Shown piece after piece: positions 8,132 to 17,542 of a stretch of 64,000 nt of DNA. The notes beneath the pieces are model-generated. The model was not told the DNA's origin. It saw only the letters and a list, made by a program, of their open reading frames with translations, and made no database searches. The translations under genes were made by a program, and so were the position numbers. The stretch lies in contig NZ_JANQBB010000006.1 of assembly GCF_024721975.1 (NCBI RefSeq), positions 186,001 to 250,000 of the forward strand, written 5' to 3'. Numbering within the stretch: position 1 is the stretch's first letter; each line of letters starts with the position of its first letter. The stretch comes from Paenibacillus endoradicis (GTDB lineage: Bacteria; Bacillota; Bacilli; Paenibacillales; Paenibacillaceae).

Positions 8132-9397
8132 TTATGTTATAGTATTGACCAATTTCTTTCTATTTCGATCTCGATTGCCCCATATAAAGACAAATGTTCC
8201 GATCCAAGCACAAACCGACGCAATTATAAGAATAATATTAATTTCCATAATAGAAGTCAATGCTGTTCCTAATAATGGTCCGATTGTTCCCCTTACTCCA
8301 AACGTCATCAGATGAATGCCAAAGACCACGGCTTCTCGTCCAGGCGCGATTTTGAAGATGAATGCCATAATTCCTATTTCCCAGATGGCTTCACCTATTC
8401 CTTGAATCGCATTCCCAACTAATATAGCAGTAAAGTTACCCCAGAGACTATATAACATTGGTACAATCGCATAGGCAGCTATACCAATCAAAAGCGTATA
8501 CTTTATATCAAAGCGATCAATCATAATACCGCCTAACCAGAACGTTAATAATAGTGCAATATAATAAGCGACACGTGCATAACCTATTTCTACATTAGAT
8601 AATCCGAGTACATCGACTTGAATAATCTGATATAGCGGGATAGACATCATATTTCCAAAGCCGGAGAAAGTTGTTGCCATAAGAAATAATGCGAGCACTT
8701 TATTGCTCTTCACTAGCTGAAGTTGTTCGAGCAATTGAGCCTTTTTACCAACTTTAGCTATAGCAGCAACTCCTCTATTAGAATGAGTGCCTTGTTTAGA
8801 TACTTTAATTGAGTTGAAGATGCTTACTGAAATAAAACCAGCAATAGCAGCTGCAATTAATGGTCCTCTTGGTCCCATCATATCTGTCCAACTACCAATT
8901 AGATACGCCATTGGAATCATTAATACCCCCATGCCAACACGAACATAGCCCATTAGTCGACCACGCACATTAGATGGATAGATTCTTGATACTAGCGAAG
9001 CATAGGCTGGCGCTTGAATTCCCATTAGCAATTGAAACATAATAGCGGTTACTACATATACATTAGGATCAGGGAATATAGCAGGTAATAATAACATTAG
9101 ACGACCGATCATATTTGGAATAATAGTAAAGGGCTTCGGCTTGTCGGTTCTTTCAATCCATGAAGCCCAAATAGGTGAAAAGATCAACCCAATTGCTGGA
9201 GCAGCTGACAATATCCCTACTTGTAAATTAGAAGCACCTTCTTGTATGGCAAAAGCGATGAAAAACTGATTCATCACTACATTGAAAAGGCTAAAAAACA
9301 AAGTCGCAACAAAATCTACACGTACATTCCACCAAACTCGGGGTTGTATTTCCATCCCAAAATGTTGATGTTGCTCGGTTCTTGATGTTAGTGACAT
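8132..9397 (-). CDS. MFS transporter
   Basis: 421 aa with about 12 predicted membrane helices and a central cytoplasmic linker after helix 6 (KVSKQGTHSNRG region). The loop between helices 2 and 3 has the MFS-like WASWIERTDKPKP, and the helix 4-5 region has SNVRGRLMGYVRVGMG, seen in MFS proteins that resemble sugar or drug exporters. Substrate unknown. Start ATG with SD AAGGATC. It lies between xyloside genes and hflKC but shows no operon link with either. Confidence 0.85.
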   Translation of the reverse strand: MSLTSRTEQHQHFGMEIQPRVWWNVRVDFVATLFFSLFNVVMNQFFIAFAIQEGASNLQVGILSAAPAIGLIFSPIWASWIERTDKPKPFTIIPNMIGRLMLLLPAIFPDPNVYVVTAIMFQLLMGIQAPAYASLVSRIYPSNVRGRLMGYVRVGMGVLMIPMAYLIGSWTDMMGPRGPLIAAAIAGFISVSIFNSIKVSKQGTHSNRGVAAIAKVGKKAQLLEQLQLVKSNKVLALFLMATTFSGFGNMMSIPLYQIIQVDVLGLSNVEIGYARVAYYIALLLTFWLGGIMIDRFDIKYTLLIGIAAYAIVPMLYSLWGNFTAILVGNAIQGIGEAIWEIGIMAFIFKIAPGREAVVFGIHLMTFGVRGTIGPLLGTALTSIMEINIILIIASVCAWIGTFVFIWGNRDRNRKKLVNTIT

Positions 9398-9518
9398 GTG
9401 AAAGTGATCCTTCTTTTTCAGTGAATTTACCTTTAATTACTGTCCGAGAATGAACATACTATAAAACTTGACTATTTGTATAGTATATACTTCAAAAATC
9501 CACGAAAATTTTACATAT

Positions 9519-9571
9519 AAAAACACCATAGTACTGTGATTCTAGATAAGAATCATACAGACTATGGTGTT
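9519..9571 (-). terminator. Intrinsic terminator after hflC
   Basis: AACACCATAGT pairs with ACTATGGTGTT, with an inner GATTCT/AGAATC stem; a T-run follows on the minus strand. It ends the hflK-hflC transcript. Confidence 0.85.
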
Positions 9572-9580
9572 AAATACTTT

Positions 9581-10450
9581 CTATTCGCCTAACAATATTT
9601 GAGCATATGGAGAGTCAATCGGCATCATAATGACTGGATTATTACTCATCGTGACAACATAACTTTCAAGCGTTCGATACAGATTGTAGAACTCGGGGTC
9701 CTTGCCGTAAGCTTCATTATAAATTTTCGCTGCCTCTTGTTCACCCTCAGCAACGATCTTCTTTGAATCCGCCTCAGCTTGAGCCATTAATTCTAGAGCT
9801 GAACGATCTGCTTTCGACGTTATTTTCTTAGATTCTTCATCACCTTCTGAAAGATAACGGGCAGCAATCGACTGACGATCGGAAATCATGCGATTATAGA
9901 CACTTTCCTTATTACTTTCAGGTAAGTCAGTACGCTTAATACGAACATCGACGATTTTAATACCATAATTATCACGTTGTAGTGATAGTGCTACATCCTT
10001 AGTGATTTCATCATTCAAATCACCTCTTGCTGTATTTTCACTAATAATTTCATCATAATTCACTTCAGAAAGTTTACGTCGTACAGAGTTGTATACTGCT
10101 TCATTAATCCTTTGTGCTCCGTCACTTACATTATGGCTCGTTTTATTAAATTTTACCGGATCATCTATTCTCCATACCGTATAATTATCGACTAGAATAA
10201 CTTTCTTGTCTTTCGTCATTATTTGAGTCGGTACATTTTCATAGGTCATCTGATACTTAGGCAACACCTTAATATTGTCGATAAACGGAACTTTCATATA
10301 AAGTCCTGGTTCTGACTTCGAATCAATGGCTTCACCAAAGCGCAATATGATTTTATATTCGCCTTCTTTGACGATAAATAATGATCCAAACAAGCAAATA
10401 ACGACTAGAATACCTGCGATAATAAATCCAGTAAGTTTAAATTTTTTCAT
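9581..10450 (-). CDS. hflC: HflC, SPFH-domain protease modulator
   Basis: 289 aa. One N-terminal membrane helix (residues 8-28) is followed by an SPFH/band-7 domain with VKEGEYKIILRFGE, the GLYMKVPFID motif, and ARGDLNDEI. A long charged helix (about 195-240) rich in Ala and Glu follows, with the typical AQAEADSKKIVAEGEQEAAKIY-type pattern. HflC forms a membrane complex with HflK that modulates FtsH protease in E. coli. The gene follows hflK by 11 bp. Start ATG with SD GGGGGAG. The role of HflKC in Firmicutes is much less studied. Confidence 0.93.
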   Translation of the reverse strand: MKKFKLTGFIIAGILVVICLFGSLFIVKEGEYKIILRFGEAIDSKSEPGLYMKVPFIDNIKVLPKYQMTYENVPTQIMTKDKKVILVDNYTVWRIDDPVKFNKTSHNVSDGAQRINEAVYNSVRRKLSEVNYDEIISENTARGDLNDEITKDVALSLQRDNYGIKIVDVRIKRTDLPESNKESVYNRMISDRQSIAARYLSEGDEESKKITSKADRSALELMAQAEADSKKIVAEGEQEAAKIYNEAYGKDPEFYNLYRTLESYVVTMSNNPVIMMPIDSPYAQILLGE

Positions 10451-10461
10451 ATTTTCTCCCC

Positions 10462-11523
10462 CTACTGCGTGCCAGCAGAGCTGGAATCCGAACTGCCAGA
10501 TGATGAATTATTTAATGCTGAGCTATTTGAGGATGAGCTGTTCGTTTTATTCAAAAGCTCATTAAGTGGTAAATAGTTCACCGTATCACTACCGTTATTT
10601 GTAATAATAATTTGAGCTTTAGGCAGAATTTTTTCTAATGTCTCGATAATTAATCGACTTTCCGTAATATCTTTATTATTGGCATACTCTGCGTAGATGG
10701 CATTGAACTTAGCTACATCACCTTGTGCATTCAGAATACGCGATGCCTTTTCCGCTTCTGCTAATTCAATTAAAGCTTGCGCTTCACCACGAGCTTTTGG
10801 AATACGATCATTTTCATACTTTGTCGCGTTATTAATTTTTGTGTTCTTCTCTTCTCTTGCATTTGTCACCGCACGGAAAGCATCTGCTACTTGACCATCT
10901 GGTGGTTCAATATCTTGGAATTTCAAGTCAATAATAATAATTCCTGTCTCATACTTTTCTTGCAAATGCATTAACTGTTCTCTTGCTAATTCTTGAATAA
11001 CTGTTTTACCGTCAGTAATTGCATAATCTAACTTCTGTGCACCCATCACCGAGCGAATTGATGCTATGGAAGAGTTACGTAAAAATGTTTCATGATCATC
11101 AATATTCGTTAAGTAATTTTTGATGTTTCCTATTTTCCAAGTAATAACAGCATCAGCAGACACAATGTTTTCATCGCCTGTAATCATCATCGCCTCGGCC
11201 TCATCAACAATGTCACCATTTGCCGATTCACGATATCCAATTGTAATATATTGAGTCATTTCCGCTGGCACAATGACTACATCTTGAATAGGATATGGAA
11301 ATTTGAAATGTAAACCTGAAGTTTCCTCATGTGTAATCTTACCAAATGTTAATATCGCAGCACGTTCTCGTTCCTCTACTGTGTAGAATGAAGTAAATCC
11401 GATGTACAATAAAATAATAGCAATACAAACACCCATTACTGATTTACCAATAACTTTCGGATTCCAAGGAACATCATTCCTTGATTGCTCTCGCTCTTCG
11501 TTGTTTCTAGTTTCAAAGTTCAA
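10462..11523 (-). CDS. hflK: HflK, SPFH-domain protease modulator
   Basis: 353 aa from a TTG start at 11523, chosen because SD AAAGGGGAG lies six bases upstream; an upstream in-frame TTG at 11541 would sit ahead of that SD. A short charged cytoplasmic N-terminus is followed by a membrane helix (about residues 27-47), the SPFH domain (VEERERAAILTFGK, FKFPYPIQDV), a helical ARGEAQALIELAEAEK segment, and a low-complexity Ser/Asn tail of about 25 residues. It pairs with HflC, encoded 11 bp downstream in the same operon. The Ser-rich tail is unusual for the family but not unique. Confidence 0.92.
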   Translation of the reverse strand: MNFETRNNEEREQSRNDVPWNPKVIGKSVMGVCIAIILLYIGFTSFYTVEERERAAILTFGKITHEETSGLHFKFPYPIQDVVIVPAEMTQYITIGYRESANGDIVDEAEAMMITGDENIVSADAVITWKIGNIKNYLTNIDDHETFLRNSSIASIRSVMGAQKLDYAITDGKTVIQELAREQLMHLQEKYETGIIIIDLKFQDIEPPDGQVADAFRAVTNAREEKNTKINNATKYENDRIPKARGEAQALIELAEAEKASRILNAQGDVAKFNAIYAEYANNKDITESRLIIETLEKILPKAQIIITNNGSDTVNYLPLNELLNKTNSSSSNSSALNNSSSGSSDSSSAGTQ

Positions 11524-11723
11524 ATCCAACTCCCCTTTCAATTTCGATACATCATATTACTTTATACGAATTATTTGCCATTTGGTCACAGTTTTTTAAG
11601 CTTATTTTAAGGTTTACTATTACTAGGCATTCTCAACGACCCATTAGTTCCTTGATATCCTTCGAATCATTGAAATTATTCAGACCTTTCAAATCACTGT
11701 AACTAGGCATAATTAGGAAAATA

Positions 11724-11762
11724 AAAAGAACTATCTATTATACGCAAATAGATAGTTCTTTT
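11724..11762 (-). terminator. Intrinsic terminator after HAD phosphatase gene
   Basis: AAAGAACTATCTATT pairs with AATAGATAGTTCTTT around a six-base loop; T-run on the minus strand. Positioned 30 bp after the HAD stop codon. Confidence 0.85.
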
Positions 11763-11790
11763 ATGATATAACAAATTAAAAACTCTAATC

Positions 11791-12462
11791 TTAAGTGTTA
11801 TTTTTTCCCTCTATATTATCAATTACTTCAGATAACGTTGTTTGTGCCATCGATGTTAGAATTAACGAGCAATGCTCGAACGTAAAATGTTGCGTGACCG
11901 GATTTGGAACTGCGACGCAATGCATCCCCGCTGCTACCGCAGCTATTGAACCATTATGAGAATCTTCAAATGCAATCGCTTCATGGCCTTCGACACCTAA
12001 CAACGATAAAGCTCGCAAGTAGAGCTCTGGATTAGGTTTAACATGCGTGACATCATCAGAAGTACAAATATAATCAAAATATTGATATAGATCAAACCTA
12101 GCAAAAAAATCATCTATCCATTTGCGGTTAGAGCTGGTTGCTAACGCAATTTTCATATTCATTTGTTTGGCCTGATGTATATAATCCATTACACCATCGC
12201 GTAACACAAGGTTAGGTAACTGCAATTGTAATCTTTCTCTATGAAGATTTTTCACGAATTGAGCTTCTATCTCTTGGTTTAACGCATTTGAAAGATTAGA
12301 ATATGGATTAAATTCACCTATATTCGATCCAATGTTTTGCGCATAGGTCTCGATTAGCAACTCAACCTCATATTCCGCGTAAATTTGTTGTAGCAACTCG
12401 TACTCAAGTGTTTCCGTATCAATTATCAACCCATCAAAATCAAATACAATAGCTCGTATCAT
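11791..12462 (-). CDS. HAD-superfamily phosphatase (YhcW/beta-phosphoglucomutase-like)
   Basis: 223 aa. The frame is open 12 codons further upstream, but SD GGGGGAGAG sits just before ATG 12462, giving the start MIRAIVFDFDG. HAD motif I is DFDGLIIDTE, motif II is ATSSN (about residue 115), the motif III Lys is in VKPNPELY, and motif IV is EDSHNG. The helical cap after motif I places it in the phosphoglucomutase/phosphoglycolate-like subfamily; the opening resembles B. subtilis YhcW. Substrate is likely a small sugar phosphate, which cannot be fixed by sequence. Confidence 0.88.
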   Translation of the reverse strand: MIRAIVFDFDGLIIDTETLEYELLQQIYAEYEVELLIETYAQNIGSNIGEFNPYSNLSNALNQEIEAQFVKNLHRERLQLQLPNLVLRDGVMDYIHQAKQMNMKIALATSSNRKWIDDFFARFDLYQYFDYICTSDDVTHVKPNPELYLRALSLLGVEGHEAIAFEDSHNGSIAAVAAGMHCVAVPNPVTQHFTFEHCSLILTSMAQTTLSEVIDNIEGKNNT

Positions 12463-12597
12463 ATACTCTCCCCCTAGATAATTTAATTTTGTTTTCATCC
12501 ATTACTATACGCGATAACCACCATGTTACGTTGCATTTTCTTCGTGACCATCAGCAATGTTTTTGAACATGCACGATAATTTAGTAAGAGTAAAGGA

Positions 12598-14019
12598 CTA
12601 CACCTTTACAATAATTAGCTTACTCGTTGTCATATCTTCCACAGCGTAAGGTACGCCTTCTTTGCCAGTACCGCTAAGCTTTACGCCACCATAAGGCATG
12701 TGATCTACACGATATGTTGGAATATCATTAATTAGCACTCCGCCTACTTGTAAATTAGCAGCCGCTTTCCAAGCTGTTTCAAGAGTTTTGCAATAGACGC
12801 CTGCTTGCAAGCCATATGCTGAATTGTTGACCATTGCAATGGCTTCATCCATCGAAGCAACCTTATTTACAATAACTATTGGAGCAAATACTTCTTGGCA
12901 GCTAATTGCTGAATGTTGTGGCACGTTTAGCATAATTGTTGGCTCAAGAATTACATCATCTTTAATTTTACCTCCCAAGGCTAGAGAAGCACCATCTCCG
13001 ATCGCTTCTTGAATCCATTGTAAAGAGCGAGAGATTGATGCCTTAGATATAAGTGCTGAAACATCAGTCTCATTAGATAATGGGTCTCCAAGTTGTAATT
13101 GTGACGCAGCTTCAACAAGTTTTTCTACAAAACTCTCGTACTGATTTCCAATTACATATATCCGTTGCAATGAAATGCATACTTGTCCATTATTGCTAAA
13201 TGCCCCCGTGACGCAACGCTGAATAACTTGTTCAGTCATCATCTCATCGTCAATAATAACTGCTGAATTAGATCCAAGTTCAAGCGTACGCTTCTTAATT
13301 CCTGCAAGCTGAGATATTCTCTTTCCTACCGTTGGGCTACCTGTAAATGTGATCATATTGACTCGTGGATCTGCTACAAGATACTCTCCGAGCAGCGCAC
13401 CGTCACCTGTCACGATATTCAATACGCCATCCGGTAGACCTGCCTCCTTGAATAACTCTCCAATAAAGAATGCAGACAATGGTGTTTGAGGTGCTGGTTT
13501 TAATACAACTGTATTACCAGCTGCGATTGCTGGACCAATCTTATGGGCTACTAAGTTCATCGGGAAATTAAATGGTGTAATTGCTCCAACTACCCCGATC
13601 GGCTCACGAATCGTAAACGCTAATCTACCTTCACCACCTGGCATAGCTCCCATTGGAACCATCTCACCATTCAGCCGTTTTGCTTCTTCCGCAGCATATA
13701 GATATGTTTGAATGGTACGCTCTACTTCTATATAAGATTGCTTTAACGGTTTCGCTACTTCTAGACTAATACATTTTGCCGCTTCGTCCTTATGCTCCTC
13801 AAGCAATTGAGCTACTTTGCTTAAAATAAGTGCTCGTTCATGTGCAGCAAGTTTTCGTTGCAGTGTACTTGCTGCTTGTGCTGAAGCAATCGCATCATCT
13901 AATTGTCCTACTGTTGCTTGTGCAATCGTTGCAATTATTTCACCTGAATAAGGAGAACGCAAAGGCTCATAATGTTCGGCTGAAACTTCTTGTCCACCAA
14001 TAAATAAATGCTTCTTCAT
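12598..14019 (-). CDS. NAD(P)-dependent aldehyde dehydrogenase
   Basis: 473 aa, standard length for the family. Seen: the cofactor-binding segment TPFNFPMN and VVLKPAPQTP, the FTGSPTVGKRI turn, the catalytic Glu in LELGSNS, and the catalytic Cys in NNGQVCISLQRIYV. The last two motifs resemble the lactaldehyde/phosphonoacetaldehyde dehydrogenase branch more than the betaine-aldehyde branch. Start ATG with SD AAGGAG. It is a single-gene unit, and the physiological aldehyde is unknown. Confidence 0.9.
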   Translation of the reverse strand: MKKHLFIGGQEVSAEHYEPLRSPYSGEIIATIAQATVGQLDDAIASAQAASTLQRKLAAHERALILSKVAQLLEEHKDEAAKCISLEVAKPLKQSYIEVERTIQTYLYAAEEAKRLNGEMVPMGAMPGGEGRLAFTIREPIGVVGAITPFNFPMNLVAHKIGPAIAAGNTVVLKPAPQTPLSAFFIGELFKEAGLPDGVLNIVTGDGALLGEYLVADPRVNMITFTGSPTVGKRISQLAGIKKRTLELGSNSAVIIDDEMMTEQVIQRCVTGAFSNNGQVCISLQRIYVIGNQYESFVEKLVEAASQLQLGDPLSNETDVSALISKASISRSLQWIQEAIGDGASLALGGKIKDDVILEPTIMLNVPQHSAISCQEVFAPIVIVNKVASMDEAIAMVNNSAYGLQAGVYCKTLETAWKAAANLQVGGVLINDIPTYRVDHMPYGGVKLSGTGKEGVPYAVEDMTTSKLIIVKV

Positions 14020-14220
14020 CTCATAATCTCCTTCTTGTTGATATTCCTATGTTTAAGTACCGCTAGGCTACTATTCTCTACTACTTACTACCCATAGATG
14101 TTACTTTAAATATTTCTAACACTAGCTTCTTAGTATAACTACGTGACTAATGAAATTCAAATTTGATCACAGAACTTGTGGCAGTCGCTGGATTTGAATC
14201 TTTAGCTTAGATGAAAAACA

Positions 14221-14264
14221 GAGCCTTTCCAAAAGCAGCACGAAAACTACTTTTGGAAAGGCTC
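14221..14264 (-). terminator. Intrinsic terminator after DUF2339-like gene
   Basis: A perfect 15-bp stem (GAGCCTTTCCAAAAG at 14221-14235, complement 14250-14264) followed on the minus strand by TGTTTTT. Confidence 0.9.
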
Positions 14265-14274
14265 CTTAAACTAT

Positions 14275-16755
14275 TTACTCTTGATTATTTTGTTGGTTCT
14301 CTCTTTGAGTGTTATACATTAAGCGAGAAATAAGAATACCCACTCCACCTAAAAGGATGAAAATAACTGCTTTTATACCAAGATGTACATGCGGTATATC
14401 GATGAAGATGACTTTCATCAACACAGCAAATAATAATAAAATCCCTGTAATTCTAGGTTTAGTCCATTTTTTCAGCAGCCCAAGGACTATGGCACCTATA
14501 GCATAGATCGTCCAGAAGGCAGACATAAAGTAATGCTGCGTTTCAACTTCGAGTTCTCTACTAACTAGAAGCGATAACATCGATATAAATAAAAATCCAA
14601 CAAAAGCTGAAAGCCAACGTATAACCGGCAACGTAACATCATCATCACTATTACTATGATTAACAATATTAGATTCATATTGATTATAAATGAACCACAA
14701 TGAAACAAATATAATTATCCAATTTAACATTTCACCTGAGATTATATATGGTACTTTATGCAGCATAACTACAATAGAAACTGTTACAAAAACTAGACAG
14801 GAAAGGATTCCATATGCAATATATTTCATTCTTATCGCAATAATTAACGAAATGGCTACGATCAATTGTACCATTGTTGATTTATAGTCATTGGCTGCGA
14901 GATCAACAAATAGTATTAATGCAATGAAGCTAGAAATTATTAAACTTAGCTCATGGCGGAATCGATAATTTTTTTTATTTTCTGCTACTGCTACAATAAT
15001 CTTATTATTGAAGAAGAAAGATCCTCCTACATAACAAAGAAGCATAAGAGCTAATCCTATCCAAAATGAATACTTATAATTGTCCGCTAATAAGGAATAA
15101 GTCCAAAGTAACGCGCTAGGTACTGCGACAGCTTGCATAGCAATGTAGTTTATCGTATGTCGTTTATCTAATAGGAAATGAACAAACAAACAAATGAGCT
15201 GAATAATGATTGCGATAACATATAAACTCTCTGGAATAGCAAAGAATTTTTCGTATGCAATAAGTAATGAGAAATGAAGTAGAACAAATGCAAACCAGTA
15301 AGCTACTTGATACATAAGTTTATAGCTTAGATTTAACATTAATATTGAAAATGCTAATTGTGAAATAATGAACAGTGAGCCATTAATCTCTGTTAGATCT
15401 ACCAATAGAGCACAGAGAAAACCTGAGATGATTGCGATTGTAATTAATGTTTGAGATTTCCAACGTATAGACGAATATATAATTTGTGCAAATGCTATGA
15501 TATAGCAAACAATTGCTAAAGGTATAGGAAGTATTTCATAGGCGAGATGTGCTACTGATATCGTAATAATTAGTAAACCATGAGAACCACCTAATAGTAC
15601 TTTTCCAAGTGCAGCTCGTTTATGACGATATTGACTTAAACCTAATACATATAATACAACTGCAACAAATACCCCTAGCCAACAACGAACTGGTTCAGAT
15701 AAATATCCTTCTTTCACAACTGCAACAAAGCCCCAAAGCATACCAACTAACATAACAATAATAAATACCGTAGGTAGCCAAACACGTGCTAGTACATTCT
15801 CGAAATTACGAGTAGATTTTTCTTTTTCTTCATTAGTATAAGGTTGGTAGTAGACATGTTGCTGCTGCTGTGGATTCGCTCCTTGTGGCGGGACTTGATT
15901 CCACTGCGCTGGATTCGCTCCTTGCTGCGGGACTTGATTCCACTGTTGTGGATTCACTCCTTGCGGCGGGACTTGATTCCACTGCGCTGGATTCGCTCCT
16001 TGCGGCGGAACTTGATTCCACTGTTGTGGATTCACTCCTTGCGGCGGGACTTGATTCCACTGCGCTGGATTCGCTCCTTGCGGCGGGACTTGATTCCACT
16101 GCGCTGGATTCGCTCCTTGCGGCGGGACTTGTCTATGCTGCTGTGGATTCACTCCTTGCGACGGGACTTGATTCCACTGCTGTGGATTCGCTCCTTGCGG
16201 CGGGACTTGGTTCCACTGCTGTGGATTCGCTCCTTGTGGCGGGACTTGACTCTGCTGCTGTTGATTCGCTCCTTGCGGCGGGACTTGTCTATGCTGCTGT
16301 GGATTTGCTCCTTGCGACGGGACTTGATTCCACTGCTGAGGATTCGCTCCTTGCGGCGGGACTTGGTTCCACTGCGCTGGATTCGCTCCTTGCGGCGGGA
16401 CTTGGTTCCACTGCTGTGGATTCGCTCCTTGTGGCGGGACTTGGTTCCACTGCGCTGGATTCGCTCCTTGCGACGGAACTTGGTTCCACTGCGCTGGATT
16501 CGCTCCTTGCGACGGGACTTGATTCCACTGCGCTGGATTCGCTCCTTGTGGCGGGACTTGACTCTGCGGCTGTGGATTCGCTCCTTGTGGCGGGACTTGA
16601 CTTTGCTGCTGTGAATTCGCTCCTTGCTGTGAGGCTTGCTGATCTGCTTCTTTTTGCATAGCTTTCAGCTCCTCGGCAAGCTTTGCGATCTGCTTTTCAA
16701 TTTCATTCATTTTATTTTGCGATTCTATTATGAACTCCTCCTTAACTGTTTTCAT
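14275..16755 (-). CDS. DUF2339-like polytopic membrane protein with Gln/Pro-rich tandem repeat
   Basis: 826 aa in three parts. Residues 5-42 form a charged coiled coil. Residues 45-304 are 20 units of a 13-residue repeat of the type GANPQQWNQVPPQ. From about residue 325 to the end there are many hydrophobic helices, like the DUF2339 family (ARVWLPTVFIIVMLVGM at the entrance). Function of DUF2339 is unknown. The N-terminal part is probably cytoplasmic. ATG 16755 is only two bases from its best upstream purine run (GAGG); a much stronger AAGGAGG lies inside codons 5-7 with no ATG, GTG or TTG at proper spacing, so the exact start is uncertain. The repeat creates long false open frames on both strands. 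Confidence 0.85.
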   Translation of the reverse strand: MKTVKEEFIIESQNKMNEIEKQIAKLAEELKAMQKEADQQASQQGANSQQQSQVPPQGANPQPQSQVPPQGANPAQWNQVPSQGANPAQWNQVPSQGANPAQWNQVPPQGANPQQWNQVPPQGANPAQWNQVPPQGANPQQWNQVPSQGANPQQHRQVPPQGANQQQQSQVPPQGANPQQWNQVPPQGANPQQWNQVPSQGVNPQQHRQVPPQGANPAQWNQVPPQGANPAQWNQVPPQGVNPQQWNQVPPQGANPAQWNQVPPQGVNPQQWNQVPQQGANPAQWNQVPPQGANPQQQQHVYYQPYTNEEKEKSTRNFENVLARVWLPTVFIIVMLVGMLWGFVAVVKEGYLSEPVRCWLGVFVAVVLYVLGLSQYRHKRAALGKVLLGGSHGLLIITISVAHLAYEILPIPLAIVCYIIAFAQIIYSSIRWKSQTLITIAIISGFLCALLVDLTEINGSLFIISQLAFSILMLNLSYKLMYQVAYWFAFVLLHFSLLIAYEKFFAIPESLYVIAIIIQLICLFVHFLLDKRHTINYIAMQAVAVPSALLWTYSLLADNYKYSFWIGLALMLLCYVGGSFFFNNKIIVAVAENKKNYRFRHELSLIISSFIALILFVDLAANDYKSTMVQLIVAISLIIAIRMKYIAYGILSCLVFVTVSIVVMLHKVPYIISGEMLNWIIIFVSLWFIYNQYESNIVNHSNSDDDVTLPVIRWLSAFVGFLFISMLSLLVSRELEVETQHYFMSAFWTIYAIGAIVLGLLKKWTKPRITGILLLFAVLMKVIFIDIPHVHLGIKAVIFILLGGVGILISRLMYNTQRENQQNNQE
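15844..16623 (-). repeat. 39-bp coding tandem repeat, about 20 units
   Basis: Twenty in-frame units of 39 bp encode 13 residues each; 19 are well conserved and the last (encoding QQHVYYQ) is degenerate. Variation is concentrated at two places: PAQWN / PQQWN / PQQHR / PQQQS and VPPQ / VPSQ / VPQQ. Interspersed identical unit types suggest repeated duplication and exchange between units. Confidence 0.95.
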
Positions 16756-16837
16756 ATCCTCATAGATCAGAAAACATTAGAAATATATTCCAATCTTGAA
16801 ATATTATATCACACCATTTTTATTCCTAGACTGTTAT

Positions 16838-17542
16838 CTACATTCTTTTTTGTTGTAGCCTCAAATAAATCCAAATACACACCGAGAAGTATAACATCGG
16901 AACAAATAGTACAGTAACAATTGATCCTGCGGAATAATTTTCATAGTTAGATAACATATTAATCATTTGAAACGCTGGTGGTAATACCCAAAATGGATAT
17001 ATAGTCCAAGATCCTAATGTTTCTACAATTCCTTCCTTAGCTATTGTAACAGCAAGTATCATTAGTATGCATGAAACAGACAAACTACCGCTTTTAATAA
17101 ACGAACTGTTAAAAAACAATGGAATAATAATGCCTAGAAGTGATATTTCGAGATGTACTGCTAGTACTAATAACAACATTTTCAAAGTTAGTGGCTCATT
17201 GAACATATTCATTGCGAGTGGATAAATTACTGCAAATAAACATAAACATAAACAAAATAAAGATACCATCACAATTTTACCGATTAAATATGTACGAACA
17301 CTTCCGGCATGTAAAGAAATAATTTGGCCCTGGATTCTGTTAGTAGAACCTATGAAACTATAGCAAATCCAAACAGAAATAATATATAGGAAGACTGCTG
17401 ACAAAGCGTACGTTTCCATAACAGGATTCGGTTTATTGGAGTAAAGGAGCATTATACATAATAACAAGAGTATGATTGCAGGAAAATAGCGATGAGAGCG
17501 AATATAGCTTTTTAGTAAATAGTTTATCAATTGTAAGGTCAA
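16838..17542 (-). CDS. ABC transporter permease (ABC-2-like)
   Basis: 234 aa with six predicted membrane helices and no recognisable substrate motif. Its start overlaps the stop of the ATPase gene by 4 bp, so it is translationally coupled. No solute-binding protein is nearby, which points to an export or self-protection system. It ends 82 bp upstream of the start of the DUF2339-like gene. Confidence 0.75.
   Translation of the reverse strand: MTLQLINYLLKSYIRSHRYFPAIILLLLCIMLLYSNKPNPVMETYALSAVFLYIISVWICYSFIGSTNRIQGQIISLHAGSVRTYLIGKIVMVSLFCLCLCLFAVIYPLAMNMFNEPLTLKMLLLVLAVHLEISLLGIIIPLFFNSSFIKSGSLSVSCILMILAVTIAKEGIVETLGSWTIYPFWVLPPAFQMINMLSNYENYSAGSIVTVLFVPMLYFSVCIWIYLRLQQKRM

Noticed and set aside
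15844..16661. Two overlapping plus-strand open frames of 256 and 263 codons, and short minus-strand ones, over the 39-bp repeat
   Set aside because: They are by-products of the repeat in other frames: perfectly periodic Leu/Ser/Arg-rich peptides without SD, lying opposite the true DUF2339-like gene.
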